From the NCBI GenBank assembly GCA_004168015.1, contig SEYW01000006.1:99638-163637 (forward strand): DNA of 64,000 bases, in the 5' to 3' direction. The translations under genes were made by a program, and so were the position numbers. This DNA is from Methylolobus aquaticus (GTDB taxonomy: Bacteria > Pseudomonadota > Gammaproteobacteria > Methylococcales > Methylococcaceae). A model generated the notes under the pieces. The model was not told the DNA's origin, searched no databases, and saw only the letters and a program-made list of their open reading frames with translations. Positions 36,688-50,118 of the stretch are shown piece after piece. Within the stretch, counting starts at the first letter, position 1. Each line of letters opens with the position of its first letter.

Positions 36688-37364
36688 TCAGGTCTAAGTG
36701 GAAACATCAGTTACTATGATCAGCACCACTCCCGATCAGGCTGGGAGCCGTTCGCTGAGACCCCGCCACCGCTTTGCCCAGCGACGGCAACCAACAGGGG
36801 GGAAACCCGATCTCAACATGCCGTCTGAGGCACAGTTCGAACGACGATGGGGCCGCCCGCCTTTTGTCGTCACGTAGCCTGCCACCGACCGAAGCTCCCC
36901 CCAAAGGACTTCGGCCCTTAACCATTGGCATGATCTCGCTTACGCGCTGGCCGGTTGTGCCGTGGAACTCGCCCTCCACCACGCCCTCACGATGAAATGT
37001 CCCTGCCACTCCGGAAAGGTCGTCCACGGCAACCGGTGGGCACGGCCCCGATAATCCCTGCCGTGACATCTGACGACCTGGCGCGGGCAATCGCAGTCGG
37101 ACAGTCTCGCCGCCCGCGCTGCGCAGTCGTCTCGGCGTGTCGTGTGAAGACCTCAGACGAATCACATCCATCGCGATGGCGGTAGACCGGCCCCAGGGCT
37201 ATCGATCACCTCTTCACGCCGGGCCACTGACCGAATCTCACGTGCGCTATGCAATGGCACCCGCAATTAACCGCCAGCTCTGAATTAGAGCAAAAGCCCG
37301 TGAAAAAGGCCACTCGCCCGCATCGGAACAAAAGCATTCGGTCCATGCCATGGACCTGGCGCCA
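36688..37364. other. 677-bp gene-free region upstream of epsB
   Basis: It lies between the trxB stop and the epsB start, both minus strand. I looked for sigma54 (GG-N10-GC), riboswitch and coding signals and found none convincing. Two dyads are visible: CCGAAG/CTTCGG around the GGGGGG run near 36890-36915, and the 8-bp inverted repeat at 37340-37356. A 154-codon minus-strand frame (36707-37171) is Arg/Gly/Ser-rich with no family resemblance. The region is long enough to carry the eps promoter and a structured leader. Confidence 0.5.
37340..37356 (-). terminator. Inverted repeat just downstream of trxB
   Basis: GGTCCATG (37340-37347) and CATGGACC (37349-37356) form a perfect 8-bp dyad with a 1-nt centre, 8 nt past the trxB stop. 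On the minus strand it is followed by GAATGCTTTTG, a poor T-tract. It could be a weak terminator or a protein-binding site. Confidence 0.35.
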
Positions 37365-40843
<3,479 letters not shown>

Positions 40844-40876
40844 GCCGGCGAAGCGGACCGCCCGGATCCCGCAGCT

Positions 40877-41947
40877 CTAGAGATCCAGTCCCAGCGGATT
40901 GTCCGGATCGACGTTCGGCATGAAGGGAACGCGGCGGTTCTTGTCGGTCACCTGGTAGATGCGGCCCAGCCAGTTATTAAACAGCGCGCCGGCGGAGTCC
41001 CGCCAGGTGTTGTCGAGATGGGACACGACATAGGCTTCGGGAAATTCGGGGATCGGCCGACCCACGCGTTTTGCGCTGCGCAGGTGCTGGCCGTATTCGT
41101 TCAGAACCCCGGCGACCTCGAGATTGAAGTAGTGCTCGGGAAACGGGGGATAATCTTCCCGTTCTCCCTGTACATAGCGCGCAATCTCGCGCTTGTATTC
41201 CTTCAGCAGGCTGATCGTGTCGTACTCCGGGTGACCCTGGAAAAACACGACACGAAACAGGTCCGGACTCACCGCCAGGTGAACCCCCGCTTCCTCGCTC
41301 TCGACCAGCACCTTGAGACCAGCGCTTTCCATATCCTCGCGAAAAATCTCGTTGAACCGGGAGTGTGGCACGTCGAAACGGGTATTGATGTTGGAAACTA
41401 ACGGATGGCGGCGTTCCACCACTCGGTGGGAATAGACGCCCCAGCGCTTTCCTCCCAAATGCGTCCGCTGGATTCCGTAACAGTACTGAAACAGCGCATG
41501 CGTCGCGAGACATGAGCACAGAATCGATGTCACATTCTCCCGCGCCCAGTCGAATACTTCGGTCAGGGGCTCCCAGAATGTCTCCTCGGGCAAGCTCGGC
41601 TGAGACACGTTGGCGCCGCTGACGATCAAGCCGTCGAGGCCTTCGTCGCGGAGTTGCTCGAAGGTCTCGTAATGCCGCGCGATGTGCTCCCGGGCCGCCT
41701 CACCGCGCGGGAGTCCCTCGATCGTGAACGGATGCATGTGAAACTGGACGATCGGGTTCGCAGCCCCGACCAGTCGGAAGAACTGGCGCTCGGTTGCTTC
41801 CAGCGCGGCATCAGGCATCATGTTCAGCAACCCGATATGCATCTCCCGGATGTCCTGATGCTCCGCCACATCAACGGAGAGCACGGGCTGCCCCTCGTCG
41901 ATAAGACGCTGAAACGTAGGCAGCGCAGTGTGGGCAACCAAAGGCAT
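40877..41947 (-). CDS. metA: Homoserine O-acyltransferase, MetA family
   Basis: 356 aa, longer than E. coli MetA (309). The glutamine-amidotransferase-like fold shows the nucleophile Cys146 in SILCSCLATHA and His239/Glu241 in VFFQGHPEYD, equivalent to Cys142, His235 and Glu237. It acylates homoserine in methionine synthesis; whether succinyl or acetyl is used cannot be decided here. The N-terminal HIGLLNMMPDAALEATERQF block is typical. It lies 38 bp downstream of the P-loop ATPase gene on the same strand. Confidence 0.9.
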   Translation of the reverse strand: MPLVAHTALPTFQRLIDEGQPVLSVDVAEHQDIREMHIGLLNMMPDAALEATERQFFRLVGAANPIVQFHMHPFTIEGLPRGEAAREHIARHYETFEQLRDEGLDGLIVSGANVSQPSLPEETFWEPLTEVFDWARENVTSILCSCLATHALFQYCYGIQRTHLGGKRWGVYSHRVVERRHPLVSNINTRFDVPHSRFNEIFREDMESAGLKVLVESEEAGVHLAVSPDLFRVVFFQGHPEYDTISLLKEYKREIARYVQGEREDYPPFPEHYFNLEVAGVLNEYGQHLRSAKRVGRPIPEFPEAYVVSHLDNTWRDSAGALFNNWLGRIYQVTDKNRRVPFMPNVDPDNPLGLDL

Positions 41948-41985
41948 GGGGTCAGGATCCTCCGCAAGGGCTCAGGCCCGTCACA

Positions 41986-42825
41986 CTAGCGACCCAGAGC
42001 GGCCGCGATCAGTTCCAAAAAATCGCTCTCGTCGCGAACCTGCGCGGCATCGGCCACATCCAGCGTGTAGCCGTAGCGATCGGCGATGGCCTGGTACCGC
42101 GGCAGTCGGGCGTGGAAAAGTCGCGGAAACACCCAGGTCACGAAGTCGTCCGGAGGAATCTCGTCGACGCTGCCATAGCCCCGCTCAGCCACGAAAACCG
42201 GCAGTTCCTGGTCGAGGAATTCGGGCCGGTAGTACAAGGGCTTGGGATCCAGGCGGGCGCGTTCGATCAGCACCTGCTCCAGTTCAGGGGTGGTCCGGAG
42301 GTACACGATGAGCGTATTCTCGGCCAGCAGTGCCAGCGTCTCGGGATCGTCGAGCTCACAGACACTCCCACCGGCATCGTTGATGAAATGCTGATAGCCA
42401 TAAATCTCCCGCGCCTTTTCACGGAACGCCGGCACGTCCCGCATCGCCATGATCTCGGCCTGACGGTGCAGGGCCTGGCGTCGCTTGAATTCAACCAGCG
42501 ACAGTCCTCCGGCTGCCGGATTCCCAAGTTTGCCGAGAAACGTGGAAATTGGCGCCAGATTCCCGACAGTGATGTTGCTGCCAATGTAGATCGAGTCGGA
42601 CAGCAGTAAATCCCGGAGGAAGGGCACGTCCATCGCCCGTCGCTTGATGTTGTCCAGGATTGGCTCTTCCAGATATTTGGTGCCGATCCGGTAATCGCCT
42701 GAGTAGTGAAACCAGCGATCCTTGGGCAATTTGTCGGCCAGCGTGGTCTTGCCCACGCCGGACATACCGAGCAGCGTGATCGCTTTGCGCTCACAATCCA
42801 GGAATTCCCGTGGGGTCATGCGCAT
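41986..42825 (-). CDS. P-loop ATPase of unknown function
   Basis: 279 aa. Walker A is GMSGVGKTTLADKLP near residues 20-34, followed by WFHYSGDYRIGTKYL, giving an N-terminus like nucleotide or shikimate kinases. Further on are QHFINDAGGSVCELDDPETL and an acidic/aromatic C-terminal half. I recognise the family only as a conserved proteobacterial ATPase; no reaction is known to me. It lies between the truncated haemoglobin (15-bp gap) and the metA-type gene (38-bp gap) on one strand, which suggests a three-gene operon. Confidence 0.8.
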   Translation of the reverse strand: MRMTPREFLDCERKAITLLGMSGVGKTTLADKLPKDRWFHYSGDYRIGTKYLEEPILDNIKRRAMDVPFLRDLLLSDSIYIGSNITVGNLAPISTFLGKLGNPAAGGLSLVEFKRRQALHRQAEIMAMRDVPAFREKAREIYGYQHFINDAGGSVCELDDPETLALLAENTLIVYLRTTPELEQVLIERARLDPKPLYYRPEFLDQELPVFVAERGYGSVDEIPPDDFVTWVFPRLFHARLPRYQAIADRYGYTLDVADAAQVRDESDFLELIAAALGR

Positions 42826-42840
42826 CGTCTGAAATCTGCC

Positions 42841-43260
42841 TCAGGGCCCTTGGACCGTGGGTTCATCGGGGGTGTTGATCATGTGGTAAGCGGTACGCGC
42901 CAGCGCTTCGAACAGGCGCTGTTTGAGGACCGGATCGACATCGGTCTCATCCAGCGCCCGGCCCATGCACTGCAACCACTGATCGGCTTCCGCAGGGCCG
43001 ATCGCAAACGGGAAATGGCGCATGCGCAACCGCGGATGGCCGAATTCCTCGATATAGAGATTGGGGCCGCCTAGCCACCCTGACAAAAACTTGAACAGCT
43101 TGTCCCTGGATCCGGAGAGGTCCGCCGGGTGCATCGCCCGAATCGGCGCCGCCGCGGGCAGCGCGTCCATGTAGCCGTAGAACCGCTCGACGACATCGCG
43201 CAGTACAGCTTCACCGCCCAGCAGCGCGTAAGGGCTGGGTGCAGGGGTTCCGTTCATCAT
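42841..43260 (-). CDS. Group II truncated haemoglobin
   Basis: 139 aa from the first of two tandem ATGs. The group II signature EEFGHPRLRMRHFPFAIG contains the proximal histidine (RHFPF), and Trp at position G8 is in ADQWLQCM. An aromatic FYGYM segment near residues 26-30 lies at the distal pocket. Such proteins bind O2 or NO and are usually linked to oxygen delivery or NO/ROS protection. It leads a likely operon with the P-loop ATPase and metA-type genes. A longer upstream frame reads through the intergenic inverted repeat and is not real. Confidence 0.93.
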   Translation of the reverse strand: MMNGTPAPSPYALLGGEAVLRDVVERFYGYMDALPAAAPIRAMHPADLSGSRDKLFKFLSGWLGGPNLYIEEFGHPRLRMRHFPFAIGPAEADQWLQCMGRALDETDVDPVLKQRLFEALARTAYHMINTPDEPTVQGP

Positions 43261-43361
43261 CTCGGCCAGTGGTTCGTCCAGCGCGTATTTTATCGCACGC
43301 GGGCCGCTCGGGCGCGCCCGGAAAAGCCGAGCGTGCACCTGTCGGGGTGACCCACTCTCGT

Positions 43362-43529
43362 CACGGTGTAACCGTTCACACCCCCTCGGAGCGGTAACGG
43401 GAGAGGGACCGGGGAGACGGGACCGTCTGCGGGACGGACCCCGCAGCCGAGCCGACAGGGACGTCTTCACCGCGTGTCTCGTCTCCCCGGCCCCTCCCCC
43501 AACAGGATGGGTGTGAACGCTTACGCCAC
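43362..43529. repeat. Large inverted-repeat (MITE/REP-like) element
   Basis: About 168 bp with long imperfect inverted arms. GTTCACACCC (ending 43383) pairs with GGGTGTGAAC (starting 43509), and GGAGACGGGAC near 43412-43423 pairs with GTCTCGTCTCC near 43476-43486. A perfect internal stem CTGCGGG/CCCGCAG lies at 43427-43446. It occupies the middle of the 425-bp gene-free space (43261-43685) between the divergent haemoglobin and mfd genes. It has no coding capacity and no second copy in the window. Confidence 0.7.
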
Positions 43530-43685
43530 GGTACGTGATTGCCGCTGGCAATCCCGCCTGACACAATAAGGAACCACGCGCCGTATCCCTTGCGACCCGC
43601 GAAGTCGGTGCCCTGCCGCGGATTCGTCCGCGCCCTCCAACCCGATACGGCGATCCGGAACTTCCCAACCTGCCTGTTCGTGTTC

Positions 43686-46600
43686 ATGTCCGACGACCCG
43701 ACGTCTCCCTCCTCAGCATCGCCACTGGCCCCTCCCCTGCCAACCCGACAGCGGCGCTCGCTGACCTGGAGCGGCCTGCACGGCTGCGCGGACGCGCTCG
43801 CCCTCGCCGCGGCCGTCGCACACAGCGAGGAACTCCTGTTATTGGTGACGACCGACACGCAGACTGCGCTTCGGCTGGAACACGAGATCGCTTTCTTCGC
43901 CGGCCCGAAGTGCACCATCCTGCCGTTCCCTGACTGGGAAACGCTGCCCTACGATGTGTTCTCGCCGCTGCCGGAGATCGTGTCACAGCGTCTGAAGACC
44001 CTGGCCGAACTCGGCGACCATCGCAAGGGAATACTGATCACGTCCGCCGGCACCTTGATGCAACGGCTGGCGCCCCGCAATCACATCGTCGGCAAGACGT
44101 TTGCGATCAAGCCCGGTAGCCGGATCGATCTGGCGGAGATTCGTCAGCGCCTGGAGAGTGTGGGCTATCAATGCGTGTCACAGGTGCTCCAGCACGGCGA
44201 TTTCGCCGTACGCGGCTCCATCCTCGACCTGTTTCCGATGGGCAGCCACCACCCCTATCGGATCGAACTGTTCGACGACACCGTGGAATCGATCCGCACC
44301 TTCGATACGGAGACTCAGCGATCCATCGAACGCGTGCCGGCGATCAATCTGTTTCCGGCGCGGGAGTTTCCATTCGACGACGCGGCCATCAAGCACTTCC
44401 GACGCCAGTTCCGGGAACGCTTTCCGGAGGCTGCGCACCACAGCGACATCTACCAGGATGTCACCAAAGGCCTGGCACCCGGGGGCATAGAGTATTACCT
44501 GCCGTTGTTCGTCGAACAGACCGAGACGCTGTTCCATTACCTGCCGCCAGGCACCACGATCGTACTGCATGGTGACGTCGCCGGCGCTGCCGCCGCCTTT
44601 CACGAAGAAGCGACCGAACGCCACCGTCAGCGCGAAGGTCATCTCGATCGCCCTCCGCTACTGCCTGAGCAGCTCTTTCTCGATGCTGCCGAACTCGATG
44701 CGCGCATTGCGCGCTTCAGGCAAATCGGGATCGATCCCGCGAACGGGTCGACGCCGACTAGTGACACGGTTGCATTCGATACGCCCCCGCTGCCGGTCGT
44801 CGCTCTCGATGCCAAGTCGGGGGAAGCCGCTGCCGGTTTGAAGGCCTTTCTGGAACAGCTGTCGGGCCGTGTTCTGTTCGTTGCGGAAACGGCCGGTCAT
44901 CGCGAAGCGCTGCGGGAGACGCTTGCGAAGCATGCGCTGCGCCCACGACTGTTCGATGGTTGGGGAGCGTTCCACGCCGCGGACGCGCCGCTCGGTCTCG
45001 TCATAGCACCCGTAGAGCACGGGCTCTGGTGCCGGAGCCAGGGGCTGGCCGTCATCACCGAGACGCAACTCAGCGGTGAGCGGGCCCAGCAGCGACGGCG
45101 CCGCCGACGCAGCAGCGAGCGCACCTTCGACCAGTTGCTGCGCGATCTCGAGGATCTCGAGATCGGCGGACCGGTGGTCCACCAGGATTATGGTGTCGGA
45201 CGCTATCAAGGGCTGCAGCGGCTGACCGTCGGCGGCATCGACGGGGAATTCCTGACGCTGGAATATGCCAATCAGGAAAAGGTCTACGTACCGGTCGCAT
45301 CGCTGCACCTGATCGGACGCTATAGCGGCGCCGCACCCGAAAGCGCACCGCTCCACAAGCTGGGCGGCGACCAGTGGCAGAAGGCCAAACGGCGCGCACT
45401 GGAGCGCGCCAAGGACGTGGCCGCCGAGTTGCTGGACATTTACGCCCGGCGCGCCGCCAAGGCGGGCCGCGGGTGCACCTTGGCGGCCGACGAATACGCA
45501 GCCTTCGCCGCGGGCTTTCCGTTCGAAGAGACGCCGGACCAAGAACAGGCCATCCAGGACGTCTTGCGCGGCATGTGCTCCGCGGAGCCGATGGATCGGG
45601 TCATCTGCGGCGATGTGGGCTTCGGCAAAACCGAGGTCGCGATGCGCGCCGCCTTCGTCGCCGCGCAAAACGGGCTGCAGACAGCCGTGCTGGTGCCGAC
45701 GACCCTGCTCGCTCAGCAGCATTTCCAGAATTTCCGCGACCGCTTTGCCGATACTCCGGTGCGGGTCGAATTGCTATCGCGCTTCGTTGGGCGCAAGCAG
45801 CAGCAGGAGACGATCGACGCCGTGAAGGACGGCAAGGTGGACATTCTGATCGGCACCCACAAGCTGATGCAGAAGGGCATCGAATTCAAGCAGCTCGGCC
45901 TCGCCATCATCGACGAGGAGCATCGTTTCGGGGTTGCGCACAAGGAGCACTTCAAGAAACTCCGAACGGAACTCGATTTCCTGACGCTGACCGCGACACC
46001 AATCCCGCGCACTTTAAACATGGCGTTGTCGGGACTTCGGGACATTTCGATCATCGCGACCCCGCCGCCGAACCGGCATGCGATCAAGACCTTCGTCAGC
46101 GAATGGGAGGACGCGCTGGTCCAGGAAGCTATCCTGCGCGAGATCAAGCGCGGGGGTCAGGTCTACTTCCTGCACAACAAGATCGAAACGATGGAAAAGA
46201 CCGCGGCCCGGCTGGAAGCGCTGGTACCGGCCATTCGCCTGCGCATCGCCCACGGCCAGATGCCGGAGCGCGAACTCGAAAAAATCATGCTGGACTTCTA
46301 TCACCAGCGCTTCAACGTGCTGATGTGCACGACCATCATCGAGAGCGGCATCGACGTACCTTCCGCCAACACGATCATCATCGATCGGGCGGACCTGCTT
46401 GGGCTGGCCCAGCTGCACCAGTTGCGCGGCCGCGTCGGCCGCTCGCATCACCGGGCTTACGCCTATCTGATCACGCCGCCGAAAAGTGCCATCACCGCAG
46501 ATGCGCTGAAGCGCCTCGAAGCAATCGAAGCCTCGGGCGAGCTCGGCGCGGGCTTCGTACTGTCAACCCACGACCTTGAGATCCGCGGCGCCGGCGAACT

Positions 46601-47162
46601 GCTCGGCGACGAGCAAAGCGGGCAGATTCAGGAAATCGGCTTCGGACTGTACACCGAGCTGCTGGAACGCGCGGTGGCCGCGTTGAAGTCGGGCAAGCAG
46701 CCGGAACTCGAACTTTCGCACGAGGCCGGTCCCGAGATCGATTTGCAGAGCCCCGCCCTGATCCCGGACGACTATCTGCCTGATGTCCATAATCGGCTGG
46801 TGTTGTACAAGCGGATCGCAGGCGCCGGCAGCGCCGGGGAACTGCGCGATCTGCAGATCGAGATGATCGACCGCTTCGGACTCCTTCCGCCTGCCGCGAA
46901 GACACTGTTCAGCGTCGCCGAATTGAAGCTCCGCGCGCGGGAGCTGGGTATACAGAAGATCGAGGTTGGCGCGACCGGGGGTCGCATTCTGTTTGCGCCG
47001 AATCCGAATATTGACCCGGTCAAGATCATTCTGTTGATCCAGCAACCGGCCGGCAAGTACCGGCTCGATGGCCCCGACAAACTCCGGTTCAATCAGAGCT
47101 TCGAAGGCCCGGAGGAAAAGGCCGCCTACCTCGAAGAACTGCTTGCCAAACTCGCTGCCTGA
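43686..47162 (+). CDS. mfd: Transcription-repair coupling factor Mfd
   Basis: 1158 aa, near E. coli Mfd (1148). The start at 43686 is preferred; the frame is open for 49 codons upstream without family support. Order of domains: UvrB-like region (about 35-330), RNA-polymerase interaction domain (EIGGPVVHQDYGVGRYQGLQ), RecG-like translocase with Walker A CGDVGFGKTEVAMRAAFVA, DEEH box IIDEEHRFGV and LRGRVGRSHHRAYAYL, then the C-terminal TRCF domain. Mfd removes stalled RNA polymerase and recruits UvrA. Confidence 0.98.
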   Translation: MSDDPTSPSSASPLAPPLPTRQRRSLTWSGLHGCADALALAAAVAHSEELLLLVTTDTQTALRLEHEIAFFAGPKCTILPFPDWETLPYDVFSPLPEIVSQRLKTLAELGDHRKGILITSAGTLMQRLAPRNHIVGKTFAIKPGSRIDLAEIRQRLESVGYQCVSQVLQHGDFAVRGSILDLFPMGSHHPYRIELFDDTVESIRTFDTETQRSIERVPAINLFPAREFPFDDAAIKHFRRQFRERFPEAAHHSDIYQDVTKGLAPGGIEYYLPLFVEQTETLFHYLPPGTTIVLHGDVAGAAAAFHEEATERHRQREGHLDRPPLLPEQLFLDAAELDARIARFRQIGIDPANGSTPTSDTVAFDTPPLPVVALDAKSGEAAAGLKAFLEQLSGRVLFVAETAGHREALRETLAKHALRPRLFDGWGAFHAADAPLGLVIAPVEHGLWCRSQGLAVITETQLSGERAQQRRRRRRSSERTFDQLLRDLEDLEIGGPVVHQDYGVGRYQGLQRLTVGGIDGEFLTLEYANQEKVYVPVASLHLIGRYSGAAPESAPLHKLGGDQWQKAKRRALERAKDVAAELLDIYARRAAKAGRGCTLAADEYAAFAAGFPFEETPDQEQAIQDVLRGMCSAEPMDRVICGDVGFGKTEVAMRAAFVAAQNGLQTAVLVPTTLLAQQHFQNFRDRFADTPVRVELLSRFVGRKQQQETIDAVKDGKVDILIGTHKLMQKGIEFKQLGLAIIDEEHRFGVAHKEHFKKLRTELDFLTLTATPIPRTLNMALSGLRDISIIATPPPNRHAIKTFVSEWEDALVQEAILREIKRGGQVYFLHNKIETMEKTAARLEALVPAIRLRIAHGQMPERELEKIMLDFYHQRFNVLMCTTIIESGIDVPSANTIIIDRADLLGLAQLHQLRGRVGRSHHRAYAYLITPPKSAITADALKRLEAIEASGELGAGFVLSTHDLEIRGAGELLGDEQSGQIQEIGFGLYTELLERAVAALKSGKQPELELSHEAGPEIDLQSPALIPDDYLPDVHNRLVLYKRIAGAGSAGELRDLQIEMIDRFGLLPPAAKTLFSVAELKLRARELGIQKIEVGATGGRILFAPNPNIDPVKIILLIQQPAGKYRLDGPDKLRFNQSFEGPEEKAAYLEELLAKLAA

Positions 47163-47194
47163 CCGGATGCGCATGTCATCCACTGCCGCCCCTC

Positions 47195-47223
47195 TTGTAA
47201 CGGTCTCCGGCGTAAGACATAAT
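47195..47223 (+). promoter_or_regulatory. Sigma70 promoter of the SRP RNA gene
   Basis: TTGTAA (47195-47200) and CATAAT (47218-47223) are spaced by 17 nt. The predicted start near 47230 leaves about 40 nt of 5' precursor before the RNA, in line with processing of the E. coli precursor. It may also drive dnaX. Confidence 0.6.
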
Positions 47224-47271
47224 GGTCGTCCTTTGCAAGGGCGCTCGATTCGGATGCCCTCGACAACGAAT

Positions 47272-47369
<98 letters not shown>

Positions 47370-47411
47370 CCCCTCTCGCCGCCCTCTCCGTCCGCTGGTC
47401 GATCGCCGCCT

Positions 47412-49058
47412 ATGGCTTATCTAGCCCTCGCGCGCAAGTGGCGTCCGCGAAACTTCGACGAAGTCGTCGGGCAAGAGCACGTCATCAAGGCGCTGAAGCA
47501 CGCGCTGCAATTCGACCGAACCCATCACGCCTACCTGTTCGCCGGTACCCGCGGCGTCGGCAAGACCACGATTGCGCGGATTCTGGCCAAGGCGCTGAAC
47601 TGTCAGGCCCGCGACGGCTATAACCCGTGCGGATCCTGTGCCACCTGTCAGGAACTCGACGGCGGCCGTTTCGTCGATCTGATCGAGGTCGACGCCGCAT
47701 CGCGCACCAAGGTGGAGGACACGCGCGACCTGCTGGAGAACGTCCAGTACGCCCCGAGCTACGGCCGCTACAAGGTCTATCTGATCGACGAAGTGCACAT
47801 GCTGTCGGCGCATAGCTTCAACGCCCTGTTGAAGACCCTGGAGGAGCCGCCCCCCCATGTGCAATTCCTGCTGGCCACGACCGACCCGCAACGAATCCCG
47901 GTCACGGTCCTGTCGCGGTGCCTCCAGTTCAACCTGAAGCATCTCAGCGCCGAGCAGATCCGCAGCCAGCTAGAGCACATCGCGCAACAGGAGCACATAG
48001 CCCACGACGCCAGCGCGTTGCGCGCCCTGTCGCGAGCCGCCGCCGGCAGCATGCGGGATGCACTCAGCCTGATGGATCAGGCGATCGTCCATGGCGGCGG
48101 CAGTTTGCGGGAGGCCGAGCTGAGTTCGATGCTCGGTACCGTTGCCCGAGAACCCGTATTCGGCTTGCTGACGGCCATCGCTGCGCAGGACGCTGTGGCC
48201 GTGCTGCAGCTGACCGCCGAGATTGCGCAGTACACACCTGATTTCACCGACGTACTGCAGCATCTTCTGGCGATCCTTCATCATGCCGCACTCGCGCAGT
48301 GGGCACCCGACATCCTGAAACGTGACGAGGACGCAGACCGCATCAAGGCCCTTGCCGAACAACTCAGTGCCGAAGACCTCCAGCTGTTCTACCAGATCGC
48401 TCTGATCGGACAACGTGACCTGCCGCTGGCCACGGATCCCCAGAGCGGATTCGAGATGGTTCTGCTGCGGATGCTGGCGTTCCGCCCCACCGTAAGCTCG
48501 GTTCGAACCCCATCGCAAAGCGCGGCGCCAGTCCGGACGCCGGGGGCCAGTGCCTCTCCGCGCGCCAGGCATGAGCCGCCGGTCGCCCACGCGAATCCCG
48601 TTGTCGTCGATTCCGTCAGGCCGGTGCCTGCAGTGGCCGCTTCGCCCGCCTCACCGTTACGCGCCGCCCCAGGCTCACCCAACAGCGAATGGGCGGGTCT
48701 GATCGAAGCCACCGGGCTGGGTGGAATGGCGCGTGAACTCGCTAGCCACTGCCTGCTGCGGACGCTGACGCCCGAAGCCTGCCATCTGATTCTGGGCCGC
48801 CCTCAGGCGCATCTCCGAACACCCCAGGTCGAGAGCACGATCGAGGCAGCGCTGCGAAAACATCTGGCCACCCCGGTGAAGCTGACGATCAGTGTCGAAG
48901 GCGAAGTTGATGACACCCCCGCCATTCAACAGCAGCGCGCGCGCGAGGAGCGACAGCGCCGGGCTGAACTGACGATCGAGCAGGACGACAACGTGAAGGC
49001 CTTCAAAGAGTTGTTCGATGCCGAGATCGTATCGGGCTCGATCCGTCCTTTGGACTGA
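47412..49058 (+). CDS. dnaX: DNA polymerase III subunits gamma/tau
   Basis: 548 aa from [20 protein letters not shown], the family start; the frame upstream runs through the SRP RNA gene. Walker A is [14 protein letters not shown], the zinc module is [13 protein letters not shown] with an upstream Cys, and DEVHMLS and the sensor [17 protein letters not shown] follow. After about residue 370 comes a Pro/Ala/Ser linker and then the tau-type C-terminal domain. I saw no A6-type slippery site, so a separate gamma form is not predicted. It is the clamp-loader ATPase. Confidence 0.97.
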   Translation: MAYLALARKWRPRNFDEVVGQEHVIKALKHALQFDRTHHAYLFAGTRGVGKTTIARILAKALNCQARDGYNPCGSCATCQELDGGRFVDLIEVDAASRTKVEDTRDLLENVQYAPSYGRYKVYLIDEVHMLSAHSFNALLKTLEEPPPHVQFLLATTDPQRIPVTVLSRCLQFNLKHLSAEQIRSQLEHIAQQEHIAHDASALRALSRAAAGSMRDALSLMDQAIVHGGGSLREAELSSMLGTVAREPVFGLLTAIAAQDAVAVLQLTAEIAQYTPDFTDVLQHLLAILHHAALAQWAPDILKRDEDADRIKALAEQLSAEDLQLFYQIALIGQRDLPLATDPQSGFEMVLLRMLAFRPTVSSVRTPSQSAAPVRTPGASASPRARHEPPVAHANPVVVDSVRPVPAVAASPASPLRAAPGSPNSEWAGLIEATGLGGMARELASHCLLRTLTPEACHLILGRPQAHLRTPQVESTIEAALRKHLATPVKLTISVEGEVDDTPAIQQQRAREERQRRAELTIEQDDNVKAFKELFDAEIVSGSIRPLD

Positions 49059-49074
49059 ACTGAGGAAAACGACC

Positions 49075-49398
49075 ATGAAGAATCCCTTGGGCGCCTTGAT
49101 GCAGCAGGCGCAGAAAATGCAGGAAAACTTTCAGAAGGCCCAGGAAGAATTGGCCAATTCCGAGGTGCACGGCGAAGCCGGCGGCGGCTTGGTCAAAATC
49201 AACATGAACGGCAAGAAAGAGGTCCTGAGGGTCAGCATCGATGACAGTTTGCTGGCTAACGACCGGGACATGCTCGAAGACCTCGTCGCCGCGGCCGTGA
49301 ACGATGCCGTCCGCCGTGTCAACAAACTCAAGCAGGAGAAGCTCTCCGGCCTGACCGGCGGCCTCGATCTGCCGGGGGATTTCAAGCTGCCCTTCTGA
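49075..49398 (+). CDS. ybaB: Nucleoid-associated protein YbaB/EbfC family
   Basis: 107 aa from [20 protein letters not shown], with GAGG about 10 nt upstream of the ATG. Family blocks are [20 protein letters not shown] and a C-terminal Gly/Leu/Pro tail. It is a small dimeric DNA-binding protein of unclear function, and genes in the order dnaX-ybaB-recR are widely conserved. The gap to dnaX is 16 bp, so co-transcription is likely. Confidence 0.96.
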   Translation: MKNPLGALMQQAQKMQENFQKAQEELANSEVHGEAGGGLVKINMNGKKEVLRVSIDDSLLANDRDMLEDLVAAAVNDAVRRVNKLKQEKLSGLTGGLDLPGDFKLPF

Positions 49399-49504
49399 TG
49401 CGCCGCGGCACCCAACGCTCCCGCTTGCACCACTGCGCGGCGCCCTCCGCTGGCTGCCAAGCAGCGCGAGCCGAGCCTGTGGCGGCCACAATCCCCGACC
49501 CAGC

Positions 49505-50101
49505 ATGAGAAAAAGCGGCGCTCTTGTCGAACTTGTCAACGCCCTCCGATGCCTGCCCGGCGTCGGTCCGAAGTCGGCACAGCGGATGATGTTCCATCTG
49601 CTACAGCGGGACCGGGACGGTGCCGCGCGCCTTGCGACGGCACTGCAACATGCCCTGGGGCGAGTCTCGCAGTGCAGCGAATGCCGCACCCTGACCGAAT
49701 CGCCACTGTGCGACCTCTGCGCGAGCCCGACCCGCGACCGGACACTGCTGTGCGTCGTGGAAACCCCGGCCGACGTGTATGCCATCGACGACGCAGCGAA
49801 CTACGGAGGCCTGTTCTTCGTGCTAAACGGACGGCTGTCGCCGCTGGACGGCATCGGCCCGCAAGAACTACGCCTCGATCACCTGGAAAGCCGACTCCGC
49901 TCGGGCGAGGTGCGCGAAGTGATACTCGCGACGAACGCCACCGTTGAGGGCGAAGCGACCGCGCACTACGTCGCCGAAATGGCCCGCCATTTCGGTGTCC
50001 GGCCAAGCAGAATCGCCCACGGCGTGCCGTTCGGGGGCGAACTGGAATACGTTGACGTGAACACCTTGTCCCACGCCTTCAAGGGCCGACAGGAACTGTG
50101 A
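49505..50101 (+). CDS. recR: Recombination mediator protein RecR
   Basis: 198 aa, the standard length. An N-terminal helix-hairpin-helix ([15 protein letters not shown]) is followed by a C4 zinc finger ([16 protein letters not shown]), a Toprim domain ([14 protein letters not shown]) and the C-terminal [18 protein letters not shown]. With RecO and RecF it loads RecA on gapped DNA. The 106-bp gap after ybaB holds no feature I recognise, and no clear ribosome binding site precedes the ATG. Confidence 0.98.
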   Translation: MRKSGALVELVNALRCLPGVGPKSAQRMMFHLLQRDRDGAARLATALQHALGRVSQCSECRTLTESPLCDLCASPTRDRTLLCVVETPADVYAIDDAANYGGLFFVLNGRLSPLDGIGPQELRLDHLESRLRSGEVREVILATNATVEGEATAHYVAEMARHFGVRPSRIAHGVPFGGELEYVDVNTLSHAFKGRQEL

Positions 50102-50118
50102 CCCCGGAGGACCAAACG

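Noticed and set aside
36880-36975. Possible GEMM-like (c-di-GMP) riboswitch near epsB
   Set aside because: A stretch on the plus strand vaguely resembles the 3' half of the aptamer, but the 5' half is missing, and the orientation is wrong for epsB.
36707-37171. 154-codon minus-strand frame upstream of epsB
   Set aside because: No recognisable start region or family, composition typical of a shadow frame, and it spans stretches with inverted repeats.
36700-37364. Sigma54 promoter for the eps block
   Set aside because: Related eps loci can use sigma54, but no GG-N10-GC pair with acceptable flanking sequence was found.
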